Source of the DNA: Leptolyngbya sp. KIOST-1
GTDB lineage: Bacteria; Cyanobacteriota; Cyanobacteriia; Phormidesmidales; Phormidesmidaceae
Length of the DNA: 64,000 bases
Reading direction: 5' to 3'
Assembly (NCBI RefSeq): GCF_000763385.1
Contig: NZ_JQFA01000004.1
Span: 620,001 to 684,000 of the forward strand
Shown: positions 42,192 to 51,514 of the stretch, piece by piece
Numbering within the stretch: position 1 is the first letter of the stretch
Layout of the letters: the number at the start of each line of letters is the position of its first letter
Program-made: the position numbers and the translations under genes
The notes under the pieces: model-generated
Seen by the model: only the letters and a program-made list of their open reading frames with translations
Database searches by the model: none
What the model was told of the DNA's origin: nothing

Positions 42192-43601
42192 ATGCTGACC
42201 TCCGTATGGCAACAGCTGACTCTGTCTACCTTTGCCCTTGAGCAATGGCGCGAAGCCAGCGTAATACATCAGTTGCTGGCCCCCTTGCGACGCTGGCGCC
42301 AGGGCAGTTGGCTGCTGCGCTGGGGAGATTGGATCGGCCTGGCCATTGTAGTGGTGTTGTTTGCCCTGGCTCCCTACGTCTCGACTACCTTGATTGGGGT
42401 GCTGCTGCTGGCGGCGGCGGCGCTGTGGGCCCTGCTCACCCTTACCGACGAGGCTGGCACTGGCATGACGCCCGTGCACATCGCCGTAGCGGTGTACTGG
42501 GGGGTGATGGTGATGGCTACAGCCCTGTCGCCGGTGCGGGGGGCGGCTCTGAGTGGCCTGATCAAGCTCTCGCTGAATATTCTGCTGTTTCTGCTGGTGG
42601 CACGGGTGGCGCGGCAGCCCCGGGCCAGGGGCATGCTGATTCTGGCCTATATTCTGACCACCCTACCGGTGGCGATCTACGGGCTCAGGCAGTACTTCTT
42701 TGGCGCCACGGCCCTGGCCACCTGGGTCGATGTCAACTCGGCGGTGGCCGATGTGACGCGGGTATACAGCTTTTTGGGCAACCCCAATCTGCTGGCGGGC
42801 TACCTGATCCCGGGGGTGATGCTGAGCGCCTCGGCCGTGTTTGCCTGGCCCCGCTGGACGCCAAAGGGCCTGGCGGCTCTGGCTACAGTCATCAATACCC
42901 TGTGTTTGATTTTGACCCTCAGCCGGGGCGGTTGGATCGGCTTTTTAATCGCCGGGTTTGTGCTGCTCACCCTGCTGGTGCAGTACTGGAGTATATGGTT
43001 TACCCCCTTCTGGCGGCGCTGGGCGCTGCCGATCTTGCTGGGCGGGGCCGCCGCCGTGGTGGTGCTGGGGGTGCTGTCGGTCAGCTCCCTGCGGGCACGG
43101 GTGCTGAGCATGTTTGTGGGGCGGGCCGACAGCAGCAACAACTTTCGCATGAACGTCTGGGCGGCGGTGATCGACATGATCCGCGCCCGCCCCATCCTCG
43201 GCATTGGCCCTGGAAATTCGGCGTTTAACGCGATCTACCCACTGTTCCAACGGCCGCGCTATACGGCTCTGAGCGCCTACTCGGTGTTTTTGGAGGTGCT
43301 GGTGGAGGCCGGGGTGGTGGGCCTGCTGGCGTTTTTGTGGCTACTGCTGCTGCTGTTTCACCAGGGCTGGGTGCAGCTCCAGCGGCTGCGGGAAACCCAG
43401 GACGCCCAGGGCTACTGGCTGATGGGGGCGATCGCATCAATCACCGGTATTTTGGGCCAGGGCATTGCCGACACGGTGATGTATCGGCCCCAAATCAGCA
43501 CGCTGTGGTGGATGGCGATCGCGATCGTCGCCAGCTACTACCCGGCCCAGCAACTGTTGGGCAAACGGTCTTTTAAGCTGAGGCCCGAGGGGCAGGACTG
43601 A
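42192..43601 (+). CDS. ictB: IctB-family membrane protein
   Basis: 469 residues with about ten membrane spans and the O-antigen ligase-like (Wzy/WaaL) core. IctB-type features are seen: VDVNSAVADVTRVYSFLGNPNLLAGYLIPG around 178-207, the TLSRGGWIGF motif near 242-251, and the cytoplasmic or lumenal loop RADSSNNFRMNVWAAVIDMIRARPILGIGPGNSAFNAIYPLFQRPRYTALSAYS. IctB was named as a bicarbonate-uptake protein but may act as a ligase; the function is not settled. It is monocistronic here, with an intergenic promoter region of 297 bp. Confidence 0.9.
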   Translation: MLTSVWQQLTLSTFALEQWREASVIHQLLAPLRRWRQGSWLLRWGDWIGLAIVVVLFALAPYVSTTLIGVLLLAAAALWALLTLTDEAGTGMTPVHIAVAVYWGVMVMATALSPVRGAALSGLIKLSLNILLFLLVARVARQPRARGMLILAYILTTLPVAIYGLRQYFFGATALATWVDVNSAVADVTRVYSFLGNPNLLAGYLIPGVMLSASAVFAWPRWTPKGLAALATVINTLCLILTLSRGGWIGFLIAGFVLLTLLVQYWSIWFTPFWRRWALPILLGGAAAVVVLGVLSVSSLRARVLSMFVGRADSSNNFRMNVWAAVIDMIRARPILGIGPGNSAFNAIYPLFQRPRYTALSAYSVFLEVLVEAGVVGLLAFLWLLLLLFHQGWVQLQRLRETQDAQGYWLMGAIASITGILGQGIADTVMYRPQISTLWWMAIAIVASYYPAQQLLGKRSFKLRPEGQD

Positions 43602-43642
43602 GCGACCTTCTGCTCGGCGGGGACGGCTAGATTGCCGCCCCG

Positions 43643-43960
43643 CTAGATGAGCTCCTGGCTACCGTCCCAGGTGGCGTGGGGCATCAGCTTGACTTTGCCT
43701 TTGAAGGGCAGGGTTTGATCGATGGTTAGACTGCCGCCGTTGAGGGCCAGATGGGTCTTGAGGCGTTTTTTGGCCTCGGCGATCGATGCCACCCGCAGGT
43801 TGAGAATGTAGAGGTAGGGAGAAGGGCTTTGGTCGAGATCACTCGCGCTCTCCCAGATGCGGAGCCGAATGCCGTCGGAGTCGTTGATGATTTTGTAAAA
43901 CAGCAGATGGTCGTCGGCTGGTGCGTACCGGCTGAAACTGGCGGAAGACGGAGTGGACAT
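43643..43960 (-). CDS. Small hypothetical protein
   Basis: 105 residues from the ATG at 43958-43960; longer in-frame start at 43993 is not supported. Soluble alpha/beta protein with an N-terminal Ser-rich segment, then DDHLLFYKIINDSDGIRLRIWES, a YLYILNLRVASIAEAKKRLKTHLALNGG helix and a polar C-terminus. No domain recognised. Conserved in related cyanobacteria by impression only. It is convergent with ictB (41 bp between ends). Confidence 0.6.
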   Translation of the reverse strand: MSTPSSASFSRYAPADDHLLFYKIINDSDGIRLRIWESASDLDQSPSPYLYILNLRVASIAEAKKRLKTHLALNGGSLTIDQTLPFKGKVKLMPHATWDGSQELI

Positions 43961-44308
43961 GTTCCAAAAACCAAAACCAAACGACCAGACCAAAAATCTT
44001 GACCATCAGCACCTTCCTTGAGATTACCCAGGAACGGATGCAAAATCTAAGGGGACTTCACAATTTCCTTACATTTGAATCGGCTATATGGAGTCCCTTT
44101 GAGGGCCTTTGAGGGCCTTTGCAGGGATAGACGGACCTAAATGTATGGCTACAGCTAACCTGATCTCCGGCGGGCCTAGCCCCACCTGAGACCGGCCGCA
44201 AGCAGCGCTATGGGCCGCTGGGCCTGACTTTTAGTATCTGCTAAATCGATCCGAGGGCCGAGGTTTTTGCGGCCTAACTCGGTAAAAATGCCTAAAAGTT
44301 TATGTTCC
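43961..44308. other. Gene-free spacer with a small tandem repeat
   Basis: 348 bp between two leftward genes. It carries three near-perfect tandem copies of CCTTTGAGGG at about 44095-44124 and no element of the other repeat families. No gene seen. Confidence 0.5.
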
Positions 44309-44887
44309 CTAAAGATTAGACGAAGCGGCCCGCCGCTCCATCTCCGTCCGCAGCGCCTTGATGGTGTCGATCAGGCTGGCCTCGAACAGGTTGTAAAACA
44401 AAGACTTAAACGGACCTACATCCGCTTCGGCCCGCACCTGCTGGGAGAGCAGGCACAGGGGTTCGCGACCCAGAGAGGCTGGGGCGGCATCGATGCGCCA
44501 GTGACCGTACATGTACTCAAGGTTGCCTTCGAGCAGGCGAAAGCTGATCTGCTGTCGGTCAAGCTCCAGGTTTTCGGTCAGCACCTTCGACTCCATGGTG
44601 GTGAGTAGAATGCGCCGCCGATCGATCTGTTCGACAATGGTGCGATCGCCCTCCGCCTCCACTACCCGGCTTTTGACCACCGTGGGCAGGAACGTCTCAA
44701 AACTGCTGTAGTCGGTCAGCACCGCCCAGGCCTCGGCCTGGGAGACCCGCGTGGCCAACATCAGGCCGTACTGGCCCTGGCCTCCCTTGACCACCACATC
44801 GCGTTTGGCCAGGGCAGCCCAGTCAGCATCGGTGAGTTTGGCCAGATACGCCTCGGCCGGCTGAACCTGACGGGATAAACGCGACAT
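44309..44887 (-). CDS. SRPBCC (START-like) domain protein
   Basis: 192 residues of the coenzyme Q-binding/polyketide-cyclase-type START family. The typical beginning of the fold is visible at about 50-75 (LATRVSQAEAWAVLTDYSSFETFLPTVVKSRVVE), then strands with ILLTTMESKVL, LEGNLEYMYGHWRID and the long C-terminal helix SLFYNLFEASLIDTIKALRTEMERRA. Lipid or isoprenoid binding is likely for the fold; no partner is identified. It is divergent from the HugZ-like gene, with 93 bp between the starts. Confidence 0.85.
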   Translation of the reverse strand: MSRLSRQVQPAEAYLAKLTDADWAALAKRDVVVKGGQGQYGLMLATRVSQAEAWAVLTDYSSFETFLPTVVKSRVVEAEGDRTIVEQIDRRRILLTTMESKVLTENLELDRQQISFRLLEGNLEYMYGHWRIDAAPASLGREPLCLLSQQVRAEADVGPFKSLFYNLFEASLIDTIKALRTEMERRAASSNL

Positions 44888-44980
44888 AATACCAGAGAAC
44901 CAGACTTCAAATACTGTAGCGCAACCCGCGGCGGGCGCTACAGTATCGTTGGTTGTACTTACCGCCTGTTGGCAACTGCT

Positions 44981-45508
44981 ATGCCCAGTTTTGATTCAGT
45001 TTTAGCGGCCTACCAGGGGCTACCTACCCGCGTGTCCAGTCTGATGCTGAGCACGGTCAGCGGTGAGGGCACCCCCCACGCCAGCTATGCCCCCTACGTG
45101 ATCGACGACAGCTATCAGCTCTACATCTTTACCAGTGGCCTGTCGGCCCACACCCAGAATCTGCATACCACGGGGCTGGCCAGCGTGCTGCTGATTGAAG
45201 ATGAGGCTGCGGCTGTCCAGGTGTTTGCCCGCCAGCGCATTACCTACGACTGTCGGGCCGAGATCTTGCCTCGGGGTACGGCCGCCTGGGAGGGCGTGGC
45301 CGATCGCTTTGAGCAGCGCTTTGGCGAGATCATTGCCATGCTGCGATCGCTGGACGACTTTCAAATCTTCTGCCTCAGCCCCCAGGGGGGCCGCTTTGTG
45401 ATGGGATTTGGCGCAGCCTACGCCGTGGATGCTCAAAACCTCAGCCAGCTGGTAGGTCCACCCCAAACTGGAGTCGAAAACGCCGCGGTCCAACCCCAGG
45501 CGGGTTAG
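44981..45508 (+). CDS. HugZ-like pyridoxamine-oxidase-fold protein
   Basis: 175 residues from the ATG at 44981; a TTG at 44969 is in frame. It has the split-barrel FMN-binding fold of the pyridoxamine 5'-phosphate oxidase/HugZ family: LMLSTVSGEGTPHASYAPYVIDDSYQLYIFTSGLSAHTQNL (about 23-63) and a C-terminal SPQGGRFVMGFGAAYAV. HugZ proteins of other bacteria degrade haem; the function in cyanobacteria is untested. The 3' end overlaps the convergent EamA gene by 4 bp. Confidence 0.85.
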   Translation: MPSFDSVLAAYQGLPTRVSSLMLSTVSGEGTPHASYAPYVIDDSYQLYIFTSGLSAHTQNLHTTGLASVLLIEDEAAAVQVFARQRITYDCRAEILPRGTAAWEGVADRFEQRFGEIIAMLRSLDDFQIFCLSPQGGRFVMGFGAAYAVDAQNLSQLVGPPQTGVENAAVQPQAG

Positions 45509-46386
45509 CCGTTGACCAGAATCGCGATGCCCAGCAGGGCAACCACTGCGCCCGCCACCGCCCTCAAACTGACGCGATCGCCCAGGGCCGCCGCCAGGGG
45601 CAGCACAAACAGCGGACTGGTGGAGGTCAGGGCCTGGGCAATGCCAGTGGCGGCATACTTGAGGGCTATCTGCTGCAGATAGATGGCCAGGTAGGTGCCC
45701 AGCACAGCTGCTAGGGCCACCCCTGCTAACAAGCGCGGCGATCGCAGGGGTCTGAGCGCCCCTACCACAGGTCCCCGGTAGCGCAGAATGCCCAACAGGA
45801 TAATGCAGCCCCCACTCAGCCGCAGCAGTGAACTCCACAGCGGGGATACCGCCGTATCGGCCAGCATGGCCCGCGACATCACGGCCCCGGTGGCCTGCCC
45901 CAGGGCCGCCAGCAGACCGTAGCCCACCCCCCGGTAGTCCAAACGACCAGCGGCGGAACCTTCGGGCAGGCGCTCGGCGATCACCCACACCACCCCGGCC
46001 AGGGTGAGGCCAATCCCCATCCAGGCGCGGGGGCTGAGGGCCTCCTGCAAAAAGGCCAGCGCCATCAGGGCGGCGAGGGGGGGAGCCAGGGTTTCCAGCA
46101 GCAGCGCCCGGCGAGGGCCGAGCCGATTGATGGCCGCGAAGTAGGCCGTATCGCCCAGCCCAATCCCAATCACCCCGCTCAGGGCCAGCACGCCGATCGC
46201 CCGGCGGTCCAGTCCAGCGGTGCTCTGCCCCAGCAGCGCCAGGGTCAGGATTAGCAGCGTCAGGGCGATCGCCCCCTTGGCCAGGTTGAGCACCAGCGGC
46301 GGTAGTGCCTTACCCAACCGGCCAAACATAACCGTGGCGATGGCCCACAGCCCCGCTGCCATCAGTGCCGCTAGTTCCCCTCGCAT
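45505..46386 (-). CDS. EamA-family (DMT) transporter
   Basis: 293 residues, ten predicted membrane helices formed by two EamA repeats: residues about 1-140 (GELAALMAAGLWAIATVMFG, GLGDTAYFAAINRLGPRRALLLETLAPPLAALMALAFLQEAL) and 155-290 (GVGYGLLAALGQATGAVMSR, QIALKYAATGIAQALTSTSPLFVLPLAAALGDRVSLRAVAGAVV). It probably exports amino acids or other metabolites; substrate unknown. The ATG at 46384-46386 is unambiguous. Confidence 0.92.
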   Translation of the reverse strand: MRGELAALMAAGLWAIATVMFGRLGKALPPLVLNLAKGAIALTLLILTLALLGQSTAGLDRRAIGVLALSGVIGIGLGDTAYFAAINRLGPRRALLLETLAPPLAALMALAFLQEALSPRAWMGIGLTLAGVVWVIAERLPEGSAAGRLDYRGVGYGLLAALGQATGAVMSRAMLADTAVSPLWSSLLRLSGGCIILLGILRYRGPVVGALRPLRSPRLLAGVALAAVLGTYLAIYLQQIALKYAATGIAQALTSTSPLFVLPLAAALGDRVSLRAVAGAVVALLGIAILVNG

Positions 46387-46563
46387 AGACCCCTAATCGG
46401 CACTGGCCGATAGTTTGTCAAACCTGAATACTTTTACCCAGTACTGTCACCATAGCGGAAGCCAACAGAATCTTCACATTTCTGTCCCAGGATTGTGCTG
46501 ATTGGCGACCTGGTCAGCGTAGAGAGAACCAGACAGTCTGACCAATCCTAGGAATTTTGAGTT

Positions 46564-48081
46564 ATGCGCGTCTGGGCTCTAGCATCCTGTAGCGGGCTAC
46601 TGGCTTTGGCGGCCTGTAGCGCCGAACAATCTAGCCCTCCCGACCTGGGCAATACTCCTGCCGATGGCGACGATGGGGTTGAGGTTAGCGCTCAGCCGGG
46701 TTTGCGGGCTATTTCCTCCAGCCCTATGGCCCGTCCGGAACTGCGCCCGCGCCAGGGGGGGCTCGACCAGGCGCGCTTCAGCCCCCGCCCGAGCGGCCTC
46801 AACCACGCCTCCACCCTAACCAACCGGACGGGGGCTGGCCGACCGCTGCCCCAGGCCGATCAGCTCCGACAGCGGCTGCAGCGCCTGCGCACCCAGCAGG
46901 GGGCGAGGTTATCTCCCCAGACACCCCTGACCACGGCCCCGCTGCCCGCCGCCCTTTCCCTCACGCCTCCCCGTCCGGCTGAGGCCCAACCGGTCAACCC
47001 GCTCGCGCCTCAGGCGGAGACCGCGCTCCCGGCTGTCCCGTCAACCCTCGAGTCTGGGCGTCAGCCCGGGGAAGTGGTCGCATTGTCGGCTCCGCTCCGG
47101 CCCAATGTCGCGGCCCCAGAACTGGGGCTGCCGTCAGCCGCCAGCAGCGCCATTGATCTGGGACCGGTGGCCTCCACTCAGGTGGGTGCCCCCCTGACTC
47201 CGCGCCGCCACCAGGGCTACAGTACCCGATCGCAGCAACCCGCTCCCGTGATTACCTCCGTTACCCCCGCCGCGCCGGAGGCCCTGACCGTCAGGCTGCA
47301 CGGCGCACCATCGGCTGGGGCCGCTGACGCCGTAGCCGTGATCCCCGCCGGAGAGCCTGCTGCCCTGCAGCAACCCGAGGTAGGCGCGCCGGTGGTCGAG
47401 ACTGCCGCTCCCGTAGCCGATCCCCTGGACCCTGCCGAGGCAGCAGACCCCGCTGCTCCTCTGGTCGCCTCGCCCCCAGCGCTGGTCCACCAGTCGAGTA
47501 CCCCACCCGCCATCAGCCTAAGACCCCAGCCGATCGCAGCAACAGTCTCCGCGTCGGCTCACCACAGCCAAGGCCCCCTCGTCCGGCCAGCCGCAAGCGC
47601 CCTTCCCGAGAGCTTGCCCCTGCACCAGGACACCCCCCGCCTCAGTCCTGCGCGTCCGGCGGCCCAGGTTGCCGCACCTACCGCAGCTGTTCCCATTCCG
47701 CCTGTGTCCCAGCCGTTGGCGGTTGAGCAGCCCACGCTGCCCATCGGCACAGCCCTCGGCTCCCCCGTAGCTGGGACACCCATGTCCGAGGCACAAACCC
47801 TGGGCACCGATCTCCCCCGTCCGCTCGGGTCGGCCCACCAGAGCCAGAGTCAGCCAGAACCGCTCAGCCTCACCCCCACCGTTAGTACCAGCGTCAAAGA
47901 CTTGCCTGCCGCCTACTGCGCTCGGGTTGGCGAACCGATCCCAATCGACGCCGCCCAGGTTGGGGCCGAGCAGCCGCTTGAGGCTGAAGCGGCGCTCCGC
48001 TGGCCCAGTTCGACGGATGCTGCCCTGGCACTGGGCGATGATCTGGATAAAGCCCAGCCTGCGGTGCTCTGCGCTGAATAG
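46564..48081 (+). CDS. Pro/Ala/Ser-rich lipoprotein
   Basis: 505 residues. A lipobox (LLALAAC, Cys19 after a short hydrophobic signal) makes it a predicted lipoprotein of the cell envelope. The remainder is low complexity, dominated by Pro, Ala, Ser, Gln, Leu and Val with little predicted structure, and Pro-rich tandem-like stretches. Only the last 60 residues (LPAAYCARVGEPIPIDAAQ...VLCAE) look folded and hold two Cys that could pair. Unrecognised. Such sequences in cyanobacteria may span the periplasm as flexible linkers (inference). Overlapping frames on the other strand are a consequence of the composition. Confidence 0.7.
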   Translation: MRVWALASCSGLLALAACSAEQSSPPDLGNTPADGDDGVEVSAQPGLRAISSSPMARPELRPRQGGLDQARFSPRPSGLNHASTLTNRTGAGRPLPQADQLRQRLQRLRTQQGARLSPQTPLTTAPLPAALSLTPPRPAEAQPVNPLAPQAETALPAVPSTLESGRQPGEVVALSAPLRPNVAAPELGLPSAASSAIDLGPVASTQVGAPLTPRRHQGYSTRSQQPAPVITSVTPAAPEALTVRLHGAPSAGAADAVAVIPAGEPAALQQPEVGAPVVETAAPVADPLDPAEAADPAAPLVASPPALVHQSSTPPAISLRPQPIAATVSASAHHSQGPLVRPAASALPESLPLHQDTPRLSPARPAAQVAAPTAAVPIPPVSQPLAVEQPTLPIGTALGSPVAGTPMSEAQTLGTDLPRPLGSAHQSQSQPEPLSLTPTVSTSVKDLPAAYCARVGEPIPIDAAQVGAEQPLEAEAALRWPSSTDAALALGDDLDKAQPAVLCAE

Positions 48082-48292
48082 ATCAGCCCTGCCAATCCCG
48101 CCAGTTCGGCGGGATTGGTCAATTAGGGCAGTCTTGCCCCTGGGGTTGCACAGCTGGCCTTTCGGAGGAGAGCCCTGCCCCAGACACGACCTGCGCCGTC
48201 AGCATGGTCATCTCAGTGCCGAGTCCTTAGAATGAACCGGGGCCACTTCCGCCGCTGGACGGCTCCACCGGGTTCCTTCCTTTGGCTTGACC

Positions 48293-49129
48293 ATGCGACT
48301 GTACTGCGAAATTCGAGGCGTGGGCTTTCCCATCCTGTGTCTGCATGGGCACCCCGGTTCGGCCCAGGCTATGGCGGTGTTTACCGAAAGCCTGAGCGAT
48401 CGCTACCAAACCCTGACCCCCGATCTGCGGGGCTACGGCCGCAGCCGCACCCCCCTGGACTTTGAGCTTCAGGACAGCCTGAATGACCTGGTGGAACTGC
48501 TCGACACCCAAAACATTGAGCGCTGCCTGGTGCTGGGCTGGTCCCTGGGGGGGATTCTGGCGATTGAACTGGCCCTGCGCCACCCCGATCGCATCGCCGG
48601 ACTGATCTTAGTCGCTACGGCGGCGCGCCCGGTGGGATCGCATCCGCCTGTTACCTGGCCAGATCTAATCAACACCGGGCTGGCGTCGTTGATTAACCTG
48701 GCGATCCCCGGTCATCCCTGGGTAATTCAGACCCTGGGCAAGCGATCGCTCTACCGCTACCTGCTCCAACAGCACAGTTCTGGAGCCTACCATCGCCTGG
48801 CAAAAGAGGGGTTCTGGGCCTATCTCGGCACCTCTAAGCAAGCCAATCGAGCGCTAAACCGGGCCCTGGCCCAGCGCTACAACCGACTGCCCAACCTGGG
48901 GGCGATCGCCGCTCCCAGCCTGGTCCTCTGCGGGGCTCAGGACCGCCATATAACGGCCCAGGCCAGCTTAGAAACCGCGGCCCATCTGCCCCAAGCCGAC
49001 AGTCGCTGCTATCCAGACACCGCTCACCTGCTACCCTGGGAAATTCCCGATCAGCTTCTGCAGGACATTCACCAGTGGCTAGAGCAGCAAACAGACGCCC
49101 TGGGGCTGAAGGACAGCTGGGCTGGGTAA
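48293..49129 (+). CDS. Alpha/beta-fold hydrolase
   Basis: 278 residues from the ATG at 48293; a TTG at 48287 is the longer alternative. Alpha/beta hydrolase fold with oxyanion-hole HGHPGS (18-23), nucleophile elbow GWSLGG with Ser84, an Asp in LCGAQDRHIT (about 223-232) and catalytic His in DTAHLLPWE near the C-terminus. A lid-like region lies between residues 108 and 200. The substrate is unknown; such proteins include esterases, haloperoxidases and lipases. Signal peptide absent. Confidence 0.9.
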   Translation: MRLYCEIRGVGFPILCLHGHPGSAQAMAVFTESLSDRYQTLTPDLRGYGRSRTPLDFELQDSLNDLVELLDTQNIERCLVLGWSLGGILAIELALRHPDRIAGLILVATAARPVGSHPPVTWPDLINTGLASLINLAIPGHPWVIQTLGKRSLYRYLLQQHSSGAYHRLAKEGFWAYLGTSKQANRALNRALAQRYNRLPNLGAIAAPSLVLCGAQDRHITAQASLETAAHLPQADSRCYPDTAHLLPWEIPDQLLQDIHQWLEQQTDALGLKDSWAG

Positions 49130-49135
49130 TCAGGT

Positions 49136-49429
49136 CTAGGATCGCCCGCTAAAGGCCGGAGTCGGAAACTCCCCCAGCGGAGCGTCCCACTCGCTGGTGA
49201 TGGTGAGCTGCTCGGGACGGCTGCACAGCTGCACATTGACTTGAATGTTCTGCGCCCCCTCCTGCTCCAGATCTTCGATGTAACCGCCCTTGGCGGCGTA
49301 GGCTTCAGACTCACTGTCGAAGGGACCAAAGTAGTAGGTGCAGGTAGGCTGACTGGTCTTGATCTCCACCCACCAGTCCTTGCTCTGGCCTAAAATGCCC
49401 GCCAAAAATCGACCTAAAAAATTGTTCAT
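49136..49429 (-). CDS. DUF1816 family protein
   Basis: 97 residues. The DUF1816 pattern KDWWVEIKTSQPTCTYYFGPFDSESEAYAAKGGYIEDLEQEGAQNI covers about residues 17-62 and resembles the CpcD-like linker fold. This family is cyanobacterial, of unknown function, and often expressed under stress. The ATG at 49427-49429 is preceded by AGGATCT. It is convergent with the hydrolase gene (6 bp between ends). Confidence 0.88.
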   Translation of the reverse strand: MNNFLGRFLAGILGQSKDWWVEIKTSQPTCTYYFGPFDSESEAYAAKGGYIEDLEQEGAQNIQVNVQLCSRPEQLTITSEWDAPLGEFPTPAFSGRS

Positions 49430-49480
49430 AGATCCTGCCTATCTGCTGAGTTCTAAAGAGTTTTTGTGGGGCAAGCCCGG

Positions 49481-50779
49481 CTATAGACTGTCCTGAGGCA
49501 GCGCTATCCCATGTTTCGTTATACTGCCTTGCTTTTGATTTTGCAAAGAGGAAATTTGTAGTTGCGCCACCCATTGATGACGATAGATCTCATAGAGGGC
49601 CATGCCTGTAGCCACTGATGCATTTAGGCTAGGAACTGAGCCGCGCAGGGGAATGGAAACCAGCGTATCGCAGCTCTGCTGCACCGTCAGGCTGAGGCCG
49701 CTGCCCTCGGCTCCCACCACTATCACCGTTGGGCGATCGAAGGTGGTGCGATGCACCGGTTGGCTGGCCTCCGACGACAGGCCGTAGATCCAAAATCCTT
49801 TTTCTTTCAGGGTGTCAAGGGCACGTTTCAGGTTGACCACCCGAGCCACGGGCAAATGCTCCAGAGCCCCGGCGGCTACCTTGGCCACCGTGGCCGTCAC
49901 CCCCGCCGCCCGCCGCTGGGGGATCACCATTCCCTGGGCGCCTAGGGCCTCGGCGGTGCGAATTATGGCTCCCAGATTGTGGGGATCGGTAATGCCATCG
50001 GCGGCGATGATGACCGGTACCTTGGCCGCACCGAGGGCGGTTTCGATCATCTCGTCGAGGTCGTGATAGGTGTGCGCCGCCGTCTGGGCCGCGATCCCCT
50101 GGTGGTTGGCGCCGCCGGTAATCTGGTTGAGGCGCTTGGTGTCAACCTCATCGATCACCGCACCGCTGGCCTTGGCCTCATCAATCAGCGGCAGAAAGCG
50201 GGGATCGTAACGAATGCGATCGTTGACCCACACCCGATTGAGCGGGCGATGCGCCTGGAGGGCTGCCTCCACCGCGTGGCGGCCGTAGATCAGATCGGTT
50301 TCATCCTGCTGGTCGTCCCCTGAACCCAGCCCCTGAGGGCTGACCCCCAGCGATCGCGGCGGCCCAGCGTCTCCGCGATGCCTGAAGGACTCGCCGCGTC
50401 CATCGCTGCCCTGGTAACGGGGCCGATCGCTCTGATGGCGAGGCTTGTCATCTCTATAGCGGGGTTTGTCATCGCCGCGCCGGTTGCTGCCCTCGTAGCG
50501 GGGCTTACTGCTGTCGTAGCGGGGGGTTTCGTCCCTAGGGCGAGGCTTGGCACCGTCGTAGCGGGGTTTGTCACCCTTGTAGCGCGGTTTTTCATCCCCG
50601 TAGCGGGGCTTATCGCCCTGGTATCGGGGCTTGCCCTCTTTGTAGCCAGGTTTGTCGTCCCTGTAGCGGGGCTTGCCCTCGGCCGGCCTGGGCTTACCGC
50701 CCCGATAGCCTTCGGGCTGCTGGCGGGATTTCGACCCAGAGGGGCGTTTGGGGTTGCGAGAAGGCTTGGGGGTCGACAT
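49481..50779 (-). CDS. rlmB: RlmB/TrmH-type 23S rRNA ribose methyltransferase with basic repeat N-terminus
   Basis: 432 residues from the ATG at 50777-50779; a GTG at 50783 adds two residues. The C-terminal 265 residues form a SPOUT methyltransferase: substrate-binding domain ([25 protein letters not shown]), then motif 1 [17 protein letters not shown], motif 2 [10 protein letters not shown] and motif 3 [23 protein letters not shown]. It probably 2'-O-methylates a guanosine in 23S rRNA (G2251 in E. coli). The first ~140 residues are about a dozen degenerate KPRYxxD/GKPRY repeats, basic and disordered, likely nonspecific RNA contacts. Coding for the repeats gives long frames on both strands. 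Confidence 0.92.
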   Translation of the reverse strand: MSTPKPSRNPKRPSGSKSRQQPEGYRGGKPRPAEGKPRYRDDKPGYKEGKPRYQGDKPRYGDEKPRYKGDKPRYDGAKPRPRDETPRYDSSKPRYEGSNRRGDDKPRYRDDKPRHQSDRPRYQGSDGRGESFRHRGDAGPPRSLGVSPQGLGSGDDQQDETDLIYGRHAVEAALQAHRPLNRVWVNDRIRYDPRFLPLIDEAKASGAVIDEVDTKRLNQITGGANHQGIAAQTAAHTYHDLDEMIETALGAAKVPVIIAADGITDPHNLGAIIRTAEALGAQGMVIPQRRAAGVTATVAKVAAGALEHLPVARVVNLKRALDTLKEKGFWIYGLSSEASQPVHRTTFDRPTVIVVGAEGSGLSLTVQQSCDTLVSIPLRGSVPSLNASVATGMALYEIYRHQWVAQLQISSLQNQKQGSITKHGIALPQDSL

Positions 50780-51079
50780 AGCCACACCTATACGGGTTGG
50801 GAACCAAAATTAAGCAGAAAACCTAGGCTAGCACGCCCTGTCCCTTACCCTAGCATCCTGGTTTTTTGTTTTGTTTCTAGGGTCTGTCGTCTATTTGGGC
50901 CAGGATCCTGGCCTTGCTTGTTGGACTTACCTTTGGAACTAGGCCAGGCGGACTAGGCCGATGCGGAGAGGCTCTATCTAGCCAAGGGCTTAAATTTGAG
51001 CATCTGGTGACACAGAGGCCACATCCCAAAAATAATCCTTCACAATGGAAAATAACATGCCCATACTGGAGTGATGCCA

Positions 51080-51472
51080 ATGCCTCACCCATTTAACGGT
51101 ACGAAGCTCGATTGCCCGGTTCATCTGGTCTTGTCGTACATTGGCAGCAAATGGGCTATCCTCATTCTGCAAGAGCTGTTTCAGGGTAGTCGACGCACCA
51201 ACGAGTTTCTGTCGGCCCTGCCTGGAATCAGCACCAAGACGCTAACGGCCCGCCTGCGAGAGCTAGAAAGCTACGGCCTGGTCAAGCGCACGGTTTTTCC
51301 TGAGGTTCCGCCGCGGGTCGAGTATTCGCTGACGGCCAAGGGGCGAGAGGTGCAACCCATTATGGCGGCCCTCAACCAGGTCGGGCAGCAGTGGCTGGTG
51401 CACAGCCCCGGTGAGGGCCGAAACACCCCTTCGAACCGTTCGACAACCTCCTACGGTCCCCGCAGCCGGTAG
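51080..51472 (+). CDS. HxlR-family transcriptional regulator
   Basis: 130 residues from the ATG at 51080, which has GGAG 8 nt upstream; a second ATG at 51074 and a GTG at 51071 are closer to the ribosome-binding site but poorly spaced. The HxlR pattern is clear: LDCPVHLVLSYIGSKWAILILQELFQGSRRTNEFLSALPGISTKTLTARLRELESYGLVKR, a winged helix, with the regulatory Cys in CPV (about residue 12) that responds to aldehydes or redox in studied members. The last 20 residues are non-conserved. No target gene is apparent; flanking genes are rlmB (divergent) and repeats. Confidence 0.88.
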   Translation: MPHPFNGTKLDCPVHLVLSYIGSKWAILILQELFQGSRRTNEFLSALPGISTKTLTARLRELESYGLVKRTVFPEVPPRVEYSLTAKGREVQPIMAALNQVGQQWLVHSPGEGRNTPSNRSTTSYGPRSR

Positions 51473-51514
51473 CTATGGACGGGTTACCTATGGGGCCGTC
51501 GATGGCAGCCCCTT

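Noticed and set aside
47134-47838. Gly/Arg-rich minus-strand frames opposite the lipoprotein gene
   Set aside because: Composition artefacts of a Pro/Ala-rich gene on the other strand.
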